Source of the DNA: Tausonia pullulans | Lineage: Eukaryota; Basidiomycota; Tremellomycetes; Cystofilobasidiales; Mrakiaceae | Direction: 5' to 3' | Assembly: GCA_951802195.1 (NCBI GenBank) | Contig: OX637621.1 | Coordinates: 744,001-808,000, forward strand | Length of the DNA: 64,000 nt | Shown here: piece after piece, positions 1 through 11,653 of the stretch | Layout: every line of letters starts with the position of its first letter | Numbering within the stretch: the first letter of the stretch is position 1 | Notes under the pieces: generated by a model | What the model was told of the DNA's origin: nothing | The model's input: only the letters and a program-made list of their open reading frames with translations | Database searches by the model: none | Program-made: the position numbers and the translations under genes

Positions 1-274
1 CACTTGCTCCGTCCAAACCACGATTCTCCCTCCTCTCGAGTCGTCAGTCCACAGCGTCTGGAGAGGACGCGAAAAACACGAGCTGACCCCGGACTCTGAT
101 TTGCCCCCGCGTCTGTGCATGTGCGAGCAGCAGACCCCCCCTGCTCTTCTCTGCGCCGATCCTCGCGTGACCCTCGCGGCTCTCTCTTCTCTTCATTCGC
201 CGTTGCTCCTCTCCCGCTCTCGACTCACTCTCGACTCGCTCTCCACTCGCTCTCGACAACATCCATCTTCCTCC

Positions 275-2525
275 ATGCCGATTTTGAAGGTCATCGACGC
301 TCGCTCGGTGCCTCTCCCTCCCTCGCCACTACTTGCAGCCAGCGTCGCCCTCTCCCCTTCGCGTCTGAGCCTGGGCGAGCCGGCTGAGGAGCCCTCCGCG
401 GACGCCGACCCCGCTTTGCCCTCGTTGTCCTCAGCCTCGCCCTCCCCACTGGCAGCCGTCGCCGCCCCCACGGCCACCGACGTGGCCGTTGTGTTCGCCG
501 TCGCGCTCGCGCTCCTCTCCCCTCACAATATCCCCTTACCAGCTTCGCCATTCCCCTCGCAAGATGAGGATGGGGGCCAATTCCCCTTCGCCCAGCAGCA
601 ACCAGCTTCGTCGTTGATATTGACGGCCGATGAGGCCCACCTCTCGCCCGCTTCAGGGACAGGTACATTGAAGTTGGCGGATGATGTGGAGCGGATGTTG
701 TCACCCCCAGCATCCGCCACGAACATTGTCCCGCCGTCCCGGAACGCTGCCGCGTGTCCTAGCGTCATCTGGCCACCACCGTTCGGATCTCGAGGGGAAG
801 ATACTTCCATTCAAGCATCACTAGTTCCAGCCCCAGGCGTGACAATCATGCCCGTCGTATCTTCTTCCGCCCCCGTCTCGCTTGCGCCAGCTTCGGCCCC
901 TCTCCCGTCCACGAACCCAACGCTCGTTACCCCCGCACGGCGGCCCGCCGCTGCCAACCTTCCAGTGCCACCCTCGCCAACGCTTGGGAAGAAGAGAAGT
1001 CTGCTGGGCCTCTTCAGTGGAGGAGTTGGTGGCGGAGGTGGTGGAGCTGGGGGTTTGTCTTCTACTCCTGCTCTCACCTCCAACACCGACTCGCCGGCCG
1101 TCACTCAAACGCCCGCCGCTGCCCTCGCTGCCGCTACAATGGCCCGCTCTGCCTCAACGCCTCGTGCGTCCTCGACGCAGCCCGTCAAGCCACGGTCGCC
1201 GACTACGAAGAAGCCCGCCTCGCCCGGCGCTGGGAAAAACAACGGTGGTCTGATGGGCCTCTTCCGAAGCCTGACGCGTAAGCCGACGGGGGTCAGTCGG
1301 ACGGCATCTCAGAAGCGTGCCGCTACTGCTTCCAAGAGGAGTCAGGTTCCGGAGCCGCCACGCGTGCGGCCTCACCAGGTGCGCGCTCTCTTTCTGCTTC
1401 CGATTCGTATTCGTCTCTCTGCTGACTCTGTTCGGGTTCTCCTTCAGTCTACCATCGATAGGATGGCGATTCTCGCCGATGCACACCGGAACGCCAGCTC
1501 GCAACCCATCGTCATCCCGCCGTCGATCCAGCAGCATTTCGTCCCGTCCCCGACCGCCCGCGTATTTTCTACCTCAGCGCCTGAACACTCTTACATTCCC
1601 AACGTTCCAGGGGCATCTTTTGCCGCGGTTCCGAAAAGCAAGGTCCTCAAGGCCTCATCATCTCGGCCCCAACTCTCTATCACTGTCCCCTCGGCCGACG
1701 CCACTCCTACCGGCCCGCTCAGTCCTGCCTCGCCCCGCCAGCTGCTCGGCAGTGTGCTAGGCTGCGCGAACGACGATGGTCACAGACAGCTTATCTCGGC
1801 TCTCACCTCGTGCGGCTTGGACGGAGCCTCTGGAATGCCGGCACTTGTCCACTCTTCGTCTCGTGCCGACGGCTCCTCTTCAGCGGACGACGACGAGGAG
1901 GAAGCCGTGGACGACAGCGAGGACAGCGATGGGCCTCAGGGTTTTACCATCCAGGTTCGCTCTCGCAGGGCAGACGCTGGCGAGGGTGGTGTCAACGAGC
2001 GGGGTCTCTCGATCTCTCCTTTGCCTGCTGGCGAGTCTAACATCAAGACGAAGCAAGTTCCTACGCCCTTGCTGTCGCCGGTCTCTTTTGCCCCCTCATC
2101 TGCCGGAGGATCCTCTAATTTCTCTCCCACGGACTCAAATCACTCGCATACAAGCGCTGACATGGACGGAGCTAAGATCAAGCGCCGAATCTCGATCTGG
2201 GCTGGCGGAAACGTTCGTCAATACTCTCTCTTCATTGTTTCTTCTTTGATACCTCCCTTGCTGACTGCTGTCAGTTCAGCAACAATCCCGCCCGTTGTCG
2301 ATACACTTTGGGGCCCTCCGGAGTCCTACCTCGCCTACCAGTCATGTTCCGATGAGCCCCCGGGTGGCAGCTGTGCCTGCGGTTCGTCTGCGCCTCCTGT
2401 TTGTCATCGAGACATCCCCTGACTCAACTTTGTCGGACTCCCAGATCATGACCCAGGCTGAGTTGAGCCAGAAGATCTCTGAGCAGTCTGAGGAGGACCA
2501 GAAGGTCGCTGAGATGTTCTTCTAA
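275..2525 (+). CDS. Ser/Pro/Ala-rich protein of unknown function
   Basis: Three exons, 275-1378, 1448-2212 and 2280-2525, give about 704 residues. Both introns (69 and 67 nt) are phase 0 and join cleanly. The start is the ATG after a CT-rich leader; the frame is open further upstream but has no better start. The protein is almost wholly low complexity and probably disordered. Two similar short hydrophobic motifs stand out: KKRSLLGLFSGG near residue 245 and GGLMGLFRSLTRKP near residue 325, the second followed by Lys/Arg-rich sequence. An acidic Asp/Glu stretch lies near residue 520, and the C-terminus is a short charged helix-like tail ending KVAEMFF. No catalytic domain is visible and I do not recognise a family. 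A scaffold or membrane-associating role through the LMGLF motifs is only a guess. Confidence 0.75.
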
Positions 2526-3187
2526 CGTAACATCCTTGCCTTGCTCCTTGCTCCCTATCCTCCATCAAAACATCATCTCCATCATCATTGCGCCCGCATA
2601 TCCCTGCCCCTTGCTTTCCACTCCTTCCTTTGCCCCCACAACTGCTTTCTCTGTACCTGATATTTCACTGCGCCGCACTTTACTTTACTTCATAACAGCA
2701 GCCTCAGAAGGTTCCCTCGCTCTCGCTCTCGCTGTCCACCTAGGTTAATGGTCCCTTCACTTCTCTTCCCTCGCACTATCATTTCGTGTTGCTTTTCATG
2801 ACTATATTGTACTTTATGGCCCATTATGGTCCTTGATATCAATAGTCTTGTGTCTAAAACGAATCGGGAGACAGCCAGCGCCTGTTCAGTCGTTGGCCGG
2901 CCTGCGCCGCCGAATGCCGAGTCGCGCGATTGAGACTCAAGACGCGTCTTGATGGCGAGCGAAGTTGCTGTCCAACGGTCATCTTTTCCGAGCGCCCACG
3001 TTCCTTTTTGGCCCTCACGTTCATTTTGCTGAAGGATGTCAATTGATAGCACACTCCCTGTTGAGCCAGATGGAGACGTGAGTGCATGCTTGATTCAACC
3101 GGTCCTATCGCTGGCGGGGTAGCGGGGGTAGTCAGGCATGTCGCTGGCGCTCAGCCGAGACTTGTCGCTGACCGACTCTCGCCTCTC
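2526..3187. other. intergenic stretch, no gene seen
   Basis: This is the 3' flank of the Ser/Pro-rich gene and the 5' flank of the monooxygenase. It is T- and CT-rich at first, then mixed. I see no conserved coding segment or RNA gene. The monooxygenase frame is open from 3086, but the conserved FAD motif lies soon after the ATG at 3188, so I chose that start. Confidence 0.5.
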
Positions 3188-5017
3188 ATGTCACAGCGAT
3201 CCGATCCCATTCCTCTTCACCCCCTTACTCGGATCGCTGTCGTTGGAGGAGGTGCCCTTGGCCTCGCCGCACTCGAGCAGCTCATAGAGGGCGGAGTTCC
3301 CCGAGAGGCGATCGTTTGCTTCGAGGGGAGAAGCGACGTCGGCGGACTATGGTGCGTATTTGCCTTCACTCGCTCCTGTGAAGGACCCTGACTTAAGGTC
3401 TTATTGTTGGTCTGTGATATAGGAAGTTCGAGGAGGATCCAGGGGATCTTGAAGTCGTCTTCTCCCCGGAAGGCCAGCCAGTCGCGCGGACATCGCGGGA
3501 GAGAGACGACCGATTCGCCATACCTCCAAGCGCTTTGTACAAAAACTTGAAGGTCAACTTGCCGGCCCAGGATGTGTTGGTATTTAGTTGTCGAGGAAGG
3601 CACAAAGTCCTGTCGTCGTTGCTGAGGCTGACTGGGTCTGTCTAATGCAGGATGGCGTTCCGGGGAAACCCGTTCAAGGAGAGCAACGAGATCTTCCCAG
3701 GCCACGCTCACATTCAGGAGTACCTCGTCCATTTCGCAGACAATAAAAAGTACTGTGGAATTTACTTCAGGGCCTTCGAACGTGGCTGACTCTTGACGGC
3801 GCCCTTCTCTAGCCTGCGGCCTCTCATCCGCTTCAATTCGACCGTTACACGCCTCCGCCATTCCGGCGAGTCTGGCTGGCATATAGACTCTCGAAGCGAG
3901 GGAGAGGAGAGAAGTGAGACGTTCTCGCATGTGATACTAGCGAACGGGCACTACTCGTCGCCGTACATCCCCTACTTTGCTGGGCTTTGGTTCTTCCGCG
4001 GCGAGATCATCCACAGGTCCAGCTCTCTTCCTCTCTGCATCTTGCCCTGTGATTCTCGCACTGATGTTGTACTCAAGTCGTTGGTGGCGTGACCCGGAAC
4101 GCCTTCGGGGCAAGCGTGTCCTCGTTGTTGGCTCACGCGCCAGTGGGGGCGATATCGCCCGAGACCTCGCGCTCCTCAACCTCGAGGACGTTCCTACCTC
4201 ATCGCCTCCTACCCATGTCTTCCAGTCAACTCGAGCCGACCCTTCCACGGTATACCCTGAGCCAACCGAGCCCTGGGAGCGGGAGATCGAGGTAGTCGCC
4301 CAAATTAACGAGATCACTCCCGAAGGTGCCGTTCTGCTCTCCGATGGACGGACGCTATCCAACCTCGACGCCATCGTCTTTGCAACGGGTTACAATTTTT
4401 CTTACCCGTTTTGCCGGCCTACGGACGAACCCTGGGTGTCCTATCCGCTCACTCGCCCTCGGCATAGCTTCGAAACGGCCCCGAAGGTGCCTCCGCCCAA
4501 GGACTCTACCAAGATCGACCGGTCTCTTCCACTCGAGGGCGGCTCCCAGGTCGACAACCTCGATCGATCCCAGATCTTCTACGCTCCGGACCCGACACTC
4601 TCTCTCATCGGGTTGTGAGTCGCCAGCCATTGTTCCTCTCTTTCTTGCCGTCCCCGCTGCCTTCCTTTTGACGAACGGCGGCCTCTCTGCACTGCTGCCT
4701 GCACTAGAGCGTACATGGTGGTCCCTTTCATTCTCGGCCAGACCCAATCTCGGCTCATCACCCGCGCCTACACCTCTTGTCTCATCCCCTCCCTTCCTCC
4801 CCTCAAGACGCAATTCCCACCTCCCTCTGGCGAGGGCGGCGCGGGGGGCGGGAACCGCCACTTCGTCGGCTTTCCGGCCGAAGCGGACAACTGCGACGAC
4901 TGGATCGAGGCCATTGGTGAAGGGAGCAGTGGGACGGGCTGGGCGCTCACGGGGGAGCGGTTCAAGGAGGGAAGGAAGGGAGCGAAGGCGTTAAGGAGAA
5001 AGCTGTTAGGTTACTAA
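3188..5017 (+). CDS. flavin-containing monooxygenase (FMO-like)
   Basis: Six exons (3188-3351, 3423-3575, 3651-3749, 3813-4016, 4078-4614, 4708-5017) give about 488 residues, normal for fungal FMOs. Family enzymes use FAD and NADPH to oxygenate nucleophilic N or S centres. Visible motifs, in order: the FAD Rossmann loop VVGGGALGLA near residue 20, the block YKNLKVNLP, the MAFRGNPF segment, the FMO signature FRGEIIHSRWW formed across an intron, the NADPH-binding loop VVGSRASGGD, and FATGYNFSYPF. Exon phases all agree; the second intron uses a GTTGGT donor. The C-terminal third carries the usual FMO hydrophobic segment (LAYMVVPFI). The physiological substrate cannot be read from sequence. It is convergent with the next gene, 270 bp away. 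Confidence 0.88.
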
Positions 5018-5286
5018 GGGCGGGCGGGGCCTCTTTTTGAGTGTTGCAGGTGAAAGCATGGATCGAACGAAGCGGAAAGGAGCGGTATGGTTTGGAGAAG
5101 ATTCGTTACTACGTTAGATATGGACAGACAGTGAGCGAGTGTGAAGGAATGACGGAAGCGAGATCCAGACAGAAGAAGAGTCAGAGCGAGGCGGAGAAGA
5201 AAGAGCGAAGTGACGCAGTGGCAATGGTGTGGAGAAGCAAGGGGAGAGAGTTCGTAAAGTCGTCACAGCAGAACAGAATAGGCGTC

Positions 5287-7769
5287 TCAGCGGATCCGCT
5301 TGGTGCCTTTGGCAACCTTTGTCCCGCTCCGACGAAGGATCATGCGATCCATAAGCGCAGCCTTGCTCTCGCTTCGACGAGCGACAAACTCCTCCTCGTC
5401 GAGATCGAGGATCCGTGGTGGGAGGCCGAGCTGGATCGTGTTGGGCGACGAGACGCACAGTGTCGGCATGACGGCCGCGGGCGATGCGGCGTTGATGGGG
5501 TGAGCGGCGAGCGAGGAAGGGAGAGCGGGGGAGGGGCCGGCGCTGGCGATACTGGCGGCGAGTGCGTGGGCAGAGAGGGCTGCTCGAAGTGAGGTGATGG
5601 ATCGTTTGGCATTCAGTGCCTTTGGAGGGGGAGCATGGGGAGGAGAAGTTGGTTCATCGAGCCCGTCCTCGCTCTCTGATGAGACCGCCCCATCGGGAGT
5701 GGCGGCCCAGAAGTTCGGGTGGCCTTCGTCGGCTGTCCAGACAAAGTCCGAAACAGTTACGCCTGACTTCGCTGTCGTGTACGACGGTCGAGGCAAGAGG
5801 ACTGGAGCCGCCTCGGGCAGCTGGGTTCCCTGTTCCTCCGGGAAGGGAATGAAGACGGCCGGGAGGTCGGCGGCGACTTCGGACGAGCAGAGCACGGAGC
5901 GAGACGTGGTCTGAGGGGCGAGTGGGGTCGGACGAGGGAAAGTGCCCTGATTGGTGGAGGTGATGGGCGTTGGACTCTGGCCGGCAAAATTGGGAATTGA
6001 GGGACGAGTGCGAATGCGTCGGGAGGGCGCGGCGGTGCCAACGGAGGTGGGGCCGGCATTGGTCGTGGTAGATGTTGAGGAGGAGATTGAGGAAGAAGCA
6101 GCGGCGGGGGAAGCAGAGCCCGGGGTGTTGGAGGTGACGTAGTTCCGGACGGTCGCGAACCACGACTGCCTCACAGCCGCAGAAGCGCCTGCGGGCGGTG
6201 GAGGGCCCAAGTTCTTCGGCAGAAAGGGCACTGGCGGCGGAGACGAAGCGTCCTCCTTTGCGGAGCTTGAGAGAAAAGGTGTTGACGTAGCATGTCGGAG
6301 AACTCGACGAAGGGGAGCCGACGCCGTCTCGAGCGAGAAGGAAGCCTTGGCCTTGAGCTGAGGTGCGTTCCGGAGCGTCTTTCGCGACGAAATATTGCGC
6401 AGGCTCTGGGCGGCGAGCGAGGGCGGACTCTTGAGGACCTCCTCCTCGGTCATTGCCACCGTCGGCGTCGCCTCCTGATACGTCGGCGTCGCCTCCTGAT
6501 ACGTCGGCGCCTTCGCGCGACGCTCGGGTATGGCTGTGCGAGGCGAAGGAGGGGTGATCTTCCTCCGAGGAGGCTGAGGCGTGCGGTCCCGAGCGGCAGC
6601 AGCCGCCTTCTCCGAGTTCCGGACTTGACCAAAGGCTTGAACGGACTGGTCCCGTGGGGACTGAATGACTGTGCTGGCGTCAGAGGTCGTTGTGGAGGAC
6701 GAGGAGAGGGAACCGCACGACAGCTCCGACGTGACGGACGAATCCGAGATGGTCCGTCGCGTCGGAGCGGGCTGCTGAGAGGCAACAGAGGCGACGACCC
6801 GAGCTAGCGGCCTGCCTGAGGCACGACTGAGCGAGAAAGTCCATGCCTCGAAGCCGTCCGAGCGAGCTTGATCACGATCAGGAAGTGAGGATGGCAATGT
6901 TGCTGATGCTAGCGCGACTGCCTTCTTCGCAGGAGAACCTCGCTCCCTCATGGAAGAGGCTGCGGCAGCCGCGGCATCCTCTCCAATGAGCAACGCCTCG
7001 ACTTCCCCCTCCTCCTCGTCTGCCTCATCTTCCTCGCCGGTCGAGACGTCAATGTCGTCGACGCCACTTCGGCTGCTTTCTGTCGCGAGCCTCGTCCCAG
7101 ACTTGGGGGTGACGATCCGGAACTGGGCGAATCCCGCGGCATGGAGGGCCGTCTCGAGCGACTGGAACTTGACCGGCTCGCCGTCTGAGTTGGTCGTCTT
7201 GCTCCTCCGCGGGAGCACTCGGGCGGCAGACGGCTCCGAGTTGTTGGAGAGCGTCGTTGGGTAGAGAGGCAGCTTGGTGGGTGTCCTGACTTGCGCTGGC
7301 GAGTCTGGTCGAGACTGGGCCAGCCGAGTCGGAGAGGGCAAGGCCGCCATCAATGGGGTCGCTGAGAAGGGCGCGTTCGGGAGTTGCTGTTGGGGGTCGC
7401 GAGAAGGAGAGTCAGTGCCATGGCTCATGCCTTGCAGGAATGAGGGCCGTGACACATGCGAACGCGACGGAGGGCTGAGCGGGCGAGAAGGGCGGGGGCG
7501 TCTGGATGACTGTTCACGATACAGGCAGGGGGAGCGCGCTTCCCCCACCGCCGGCCGTGGCTTCTCTCTCACTTGCTCTCTCTTTCTCCTCGCCCACGCG
7601 GCCGAGACTCCACTCATTTCGCGGGGGGGCTGGGCGAGGAGGGCCGAACGCAGGTTTCAGAAGAAGGGAGGATGAGAACACCAACCTCGAGCCCCTGAGC
7701 GACCTGACGGGCGAGGGTCGCGCTTCGCTTCCTGCCGATGGTGCGGAAGCGGTCCTCAATGTCGGCCAT
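5287..7769 (-). CDS. Ser/Thr/Pro-rich protein of unknown function
   Basis: The model has exons 7769-7686, 7629-7573 and 7509-5287, giving about 787 residues. The first two small exons are inferred from a helical N-terminus (MADIEDRFRTIGRKRS) joined in phase 0 by introns of 56 and 63 nt; the first uses a GTTGGT donor. If the gene instead begins at the ATG at 7617, it loses only that first exon. Most of the chain is disordered and Ser/Pro rich. There is a perfect tandem repeat of TYQEATP in the middle and a conserved-looking segment (KFQSLETALHAAGFAQFRIV) near residue 170. The C-terminus is more ordered, with RILDLDEEEFVARR and a basic end. No known domain was recognised. Confidence 0.65.
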
Positions 7770-8341
7770 GATGCGTCCAGGAGGGCGGCGGATGGGACGC
7801 CTGGGACGACCAAGAGGGAAAGTTTGCGGATGGTGGGCCTGTGTGGGGTGAGCTGGGTTGGTGGTCGGAGGGCGGGCGGACGCGTCAATAGCATGCGGGG
7901 GAAGGCGGGTCCGGCCTCGTCGCCGGACCGTCCAGCCACCTTCACAGCAGTCGGTCGCCGTGGGAGGGTGACCGGCTGATCACCACCATGAGATGGCGAG
8001 AAAGAGGCGAGGCCTTTGTGATCGAGGCTGTCTGGTCGACGAGAAGAAGCCAGCAGCCCGTGGTCAATGTGGATGAGAGTCGCCCGCCACCCGGGCCGCA
8101 GCACGTCCCTGCTTTAGGTCGCATTACGCTTCCCTAAGATCGACTCCATAGCACAAGAGCGAGCATTCCCCGACCGACTTTCCCACTCGAATCTGTATGA
8201 AGTGAGAACGACCTGTCAGTCGACCACGAAGGCAGGTGCGCCTCGAGGCCTTCGGACTTCTCCAGGCCCTTCTGTTTGACCTCTTAACAGCCGTCTCTGT
8301 CCCTGTCCCTGTCCTCTCCTCCTTGCAGCTGTCCTCCCAGC
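7770..8341. other. divergent promoter region
   Basis: This lies between the minus-strand gene starting at 7769 and peptidyl-tRNA hydrolase starting at 8342. The last 60 bases before 8342 are CT-rich with repeated CCTGT, typical of fungal leaders. Open frames here have atypical codon use and no start or family match, so I treat them as chance. Confidence 0.45.
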
Positions 8342-9406
8342 ATGTCGCCACCACCACTAGTCAGCCCAGTCAAACACCTTGTTCTCATCGGCCTCGGCAA
8401 CCTGCCATACCCCCTCACGAAGCACTCGTCCGTCCGCACATGCACGCCCTGCATGCTCCTGGCTGTCAACTGTCAAGCATGGCTGACACGAGACTCCCCC
8501 AAAACTTCTTAGAATCGGCCATCTCATCGTCGACTCGCTTGCCAAGGAGCTTGACATGGATAGCTTCGATAGCAGTCGGGCTCTCCAGGCTCACGTCACC
8601 GAGGGCTACATCGACCACCCTTTCCCGTCTATCGCGAGCATGTCCAGCGAGAAGCTGCGTTTAACACTAGCCAAACCTCGTACGCTGCTTCCTTTTCGAT
8701 TCGCCCCTTTGCAGGACGTTAACAAACCTCTGTTGTCCCACCTTGTCGCATGCGCTTCGCGTCTCTCCAATTCACCTCGACCGCGTCGTCGCGTCTCTTA
8801 TTACTTCTTTCTCCCTCCACCAGGCCCACTCATGAACCTCTCCGGGAAATGCCTAACGCCCCTTCTCGAAAAATACCCCATGTCCGACTCGACACAATAT
8901 GCCCTTATCTACGACCATCTCGACTTCCCTGAGGGGAAAAATCAAGTCCGCCGAGGCGGGTCCGCTAACGGCCACAACGGCGTCAAGTCATGTCTCGCGG
9001 TGCTCAAGGGAAGGAAGGACGATATCTGGCAGGCCCGAGTAGGGGTTGGGATGGCGGCTGTGGTATGTACCGGCTGCGAGAGGAGTGCTCTCTCTCTTTC
9101 TCTCTGTGTGCGTGTCTCTGGGTCTCGACTAACCCTTGTCGTTCTCTCTCCTCTTCTAAGGGCAAAGACGCAATGGAGGAGCAGCGCTCTCGATCGCGAG
9201 AGAACGTCAGCAATTACGTGCTCTCGGCGCTCACGCGATCCCAGATCAAGGAGTTCTCCCCTGGTGGGGCGAATCTCGAGCGGCTCTGGGGGGATTTGGT
9301 CCGACTGATCTTCACGCAGAGCTTGCCGCCGGACGCCAGGTGGAAGTCTCCGAAGCCGACGCCCTTGAGTCAACGGAACGGCGGTGATGGTGATGGGACA
9401 CTGTAG
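8342..9406 (+). CDS. PTH1: peptidyl-tRNA hydrolase, Pth1 (bacterial-type) family
   Basis: Four exons (8342-8427, 8513-8679, 8824-9062, 9161-9406) give about 245 residues. The family cleaves the ester bond of peptidyl-tRNA that drops off ribosomes; fungal Pth1 is usually mitochondrial or cytosolic. Motifs seen in family order: LVLIGLGNLPYPLTKHSIG, with the Asn of GLGN and the catalytic His of KHS; LAKPRPLMNLSGK, the MNLSG substrate-binding block; IYDHLDFPEGK, the catalytic Asp block; and GSANGHNGVKS, the conserved HNG. The C-terminus after about residue 165 is fungal-specific and charged. All four exon joins are frame-consistent, and the second intron is about 144 nt. No clear targeting peptide is visible. 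Confidence 0.9.
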
Positions 9407-9465
9407 ACACCTTTCTTCAAACGGATATCGCACGGAAAGGAAAGAGAACGTCTCTCTCATCCAGA

Positions 9466-11465
9466 TCAGACCTCGACGATACCGTCTTCCTCCTCGCTCT
9501 CGACACCGTTGTCCTCCGCCCGGACAGGCAGGGTCGGCGTGCCGTCCTCACCAAGCTCCTCGAGCTTCGTCTCGGGACCCTCCTCGCGCTGGAGGAGGCC
9601 GACGAGCCGGACCATGGACTCGATCGTCTGAGCAGGATGGGGGCAAGCAAGAAAGAATCAGCCGAAAGCGCGCGCACATACGAGCTAGGGTAGAGGAAAG
9701 TCGTACCTTGTCGTCCGTCTCGGCCTTGTGGGCAAGCTTGATGACGGTGTACGTCCCCCGGGCGCGGAGCTGCTCCCGACCGCTGAGCGCTGGTGAGTGG
9801 AGGGGGTGGAAATATTCAGCGCCTGTTTCCCGGGCACCCTGTGAGCAAACAGTACTCACTGGTGGCAAGGAGGAGGAGCGTCTCAACGCAGGTGAGTCGA
9901 AGGACCGGGTCGACCTCACGCTTCTTGTCGGGGGGGAGGAACTGGAGCGAGACAGGAAGAGCGTCCATCTCCTGCAAAATGGAGAGAGCATTAGAGAGAG
10001 AGAAACGTCAGTACCATGCAAACCATAGGAAAATCGTGAGAGAGGCCACGAACGTCGATGTCGACCTCCTCGCCACCCATCAGCGGACCGAGGATCTTCG
10101 GGAGCACGTCGACTCCGCGGACGTAGGCCGGCGTGGGAAGGGCAGGGAGCTTGTTCTCGTGCAGGTGGGGGACGGCGAGGCTCGTCTCCTCCGAGGCAAG
10201 GAGAAGCGGGTGCGTCTGGGCGGAGAGGGCAATGTGCCTTATGATGTAGAGACGATGTAGAGGAGGTGAGCGGAATTCAGGGTAGACCTCGACAGGCAGA
10301 GCGACCTCACTTGAGCGTGCTAAGGACTCCTCCGCGGCGAATAGTGTCGGCGTGCTCAGTGAAGATGAGAAGCTTGCTGAGGAGCGACTCGGAGAGAATC
10401 GAGTCCGGAAGAGAAGGAAGCTCCGACTTAGGATGCCGAGGGATCTCGACGGCAGGCGCGAGAAGGGATTGGCGGATAGGGGGAAGCTTGAAGAGACGAG
10501 GAGAGGGTCATTAGAATGGCATTAAAATGGACATGGGACTCTCCAAGGTGGAAAGAGCGACATACCACGGAGAGGTTGGAGATGACGGTGGCGAGGAAGT
10601 GGCAGTCACCCTTGCGAGCGCCGGCTTTGTCATCTCCGCCATCCTTGGCCTTCTGCTCGGCAGCCGCGCCCTGTACGAAGGCTTCGACGAGGAGACCGAG
10701 TGGAGGGAGGTACTCGACTGTGACCTCCTCCGTCGGGAGCGGCAAGTTCGGCGGAGGGATCGATGACGCCGACCGAGATGAGGGGAGGTAGTAAGTCTGG
10801 AGTTGGGGGGGCGAGGCTTTCGGGTTCGGGAGAAGCGGGAGGACAGGAATGAGGAGGAGGGAGAGCGTTGTAGTGAGGGGGACGGAAGAAGTGAGATTGG
10901 AGAGGAGCATCGACGCCAGGGAGGAGAGGACTGAGGTCGGGTTCTGGAGTAGGGTCGCGTCTGTCAGCAAGTAAAAGAGCAAGGACGACCCGACGCGCCG
11001 GAGGATGACGCGCCGACAAGCGAGACGGACGCACGACGATGTAAGAGACGAGGAAACCGAGGAAGTCCTCGTCCGAGCATTCTTTTTGGACCTGAGCGGC
11101 GTCACTCAGATTGACAAGCGCCGAGAAGGCGTCGTGGGCGATGATGGTGTTGTCCCGGCAGAGAAGCTTGAGTGCCCAAACGGGACTCCGGGCCTTACCC
11201 TCGGCGTCCTTGATCGGAGCGCCAGACGCAAGGCCCGAGGGGTAGAAGAGGGTACCCCGGTAGGGCGAGGTCTTAACCGTGTGGCCAAGGAGGTTGCTGA
11301 GGGCAATCTCGCGGACTTGAGGGTTGGTGTCCCGGAGGAACGGGACTGTTGGTCGAGGTCCGACGAGAGCGAGAAACCAGGAACATGAGCGACGGCGTGG
11401 TCGTCGGCGCAGGGCCTTCAAGGGCTTGACTGACCAAGCTCGAGCAGCTGGGCGAGTTCAGACAT
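9466..11465 (-). CDS. HGH1: HGH1 homologue (armadillo-like eEF2 folding factor)
   Basis: Eight exons (11465-11435, 11345-11035, 10943-10566, 10486-10311, 10237-10054, 9971-9860, 9789-9707, 9627-9466) give about 478 residues. HGH1 is a cytosolic chaperone-type factor needed to fold eEF2. Family blocks seen in order: VPFLRDTNPQVREIALSNL near the N-terminus (first armadillo helices), SLASMLLSNLT, FLATVISNLSV, GGVLSTLKHIALS, LPVSLQFLPPDKKREVDP, LRLTCVETLLLLATT and GREQLRARGTYTVIKLAHK. The LRARGTY block and the acidic C-terminus (EEEDGIVEV) are typical. The protein is somewhat longer than yeast HGH1 because of Pro/Ser-rich insertions in exon 3. It is divergent from UTP23 with only 188 bp between the two starts, so they probably share a promoter. 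Confidence 0.9.
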
Positions 11466-11653
11466 GATGAGAGGGGAGGCGGTGGTGGTTGTAGGAAAGA
11501 CAGGAGCGTCATTCCTCTCTTTCCCCTTGCGCTCCTGCCTGGCCGTCTCGAAATTTCGCCCCGCCGGCGAAATCCGGGTTGCCTCCTTTCCTTGGACATC
11601 GACAGACTTCGACTGCCAACCACAACCCAACCTCCCAACTCCATCCTTGCATC

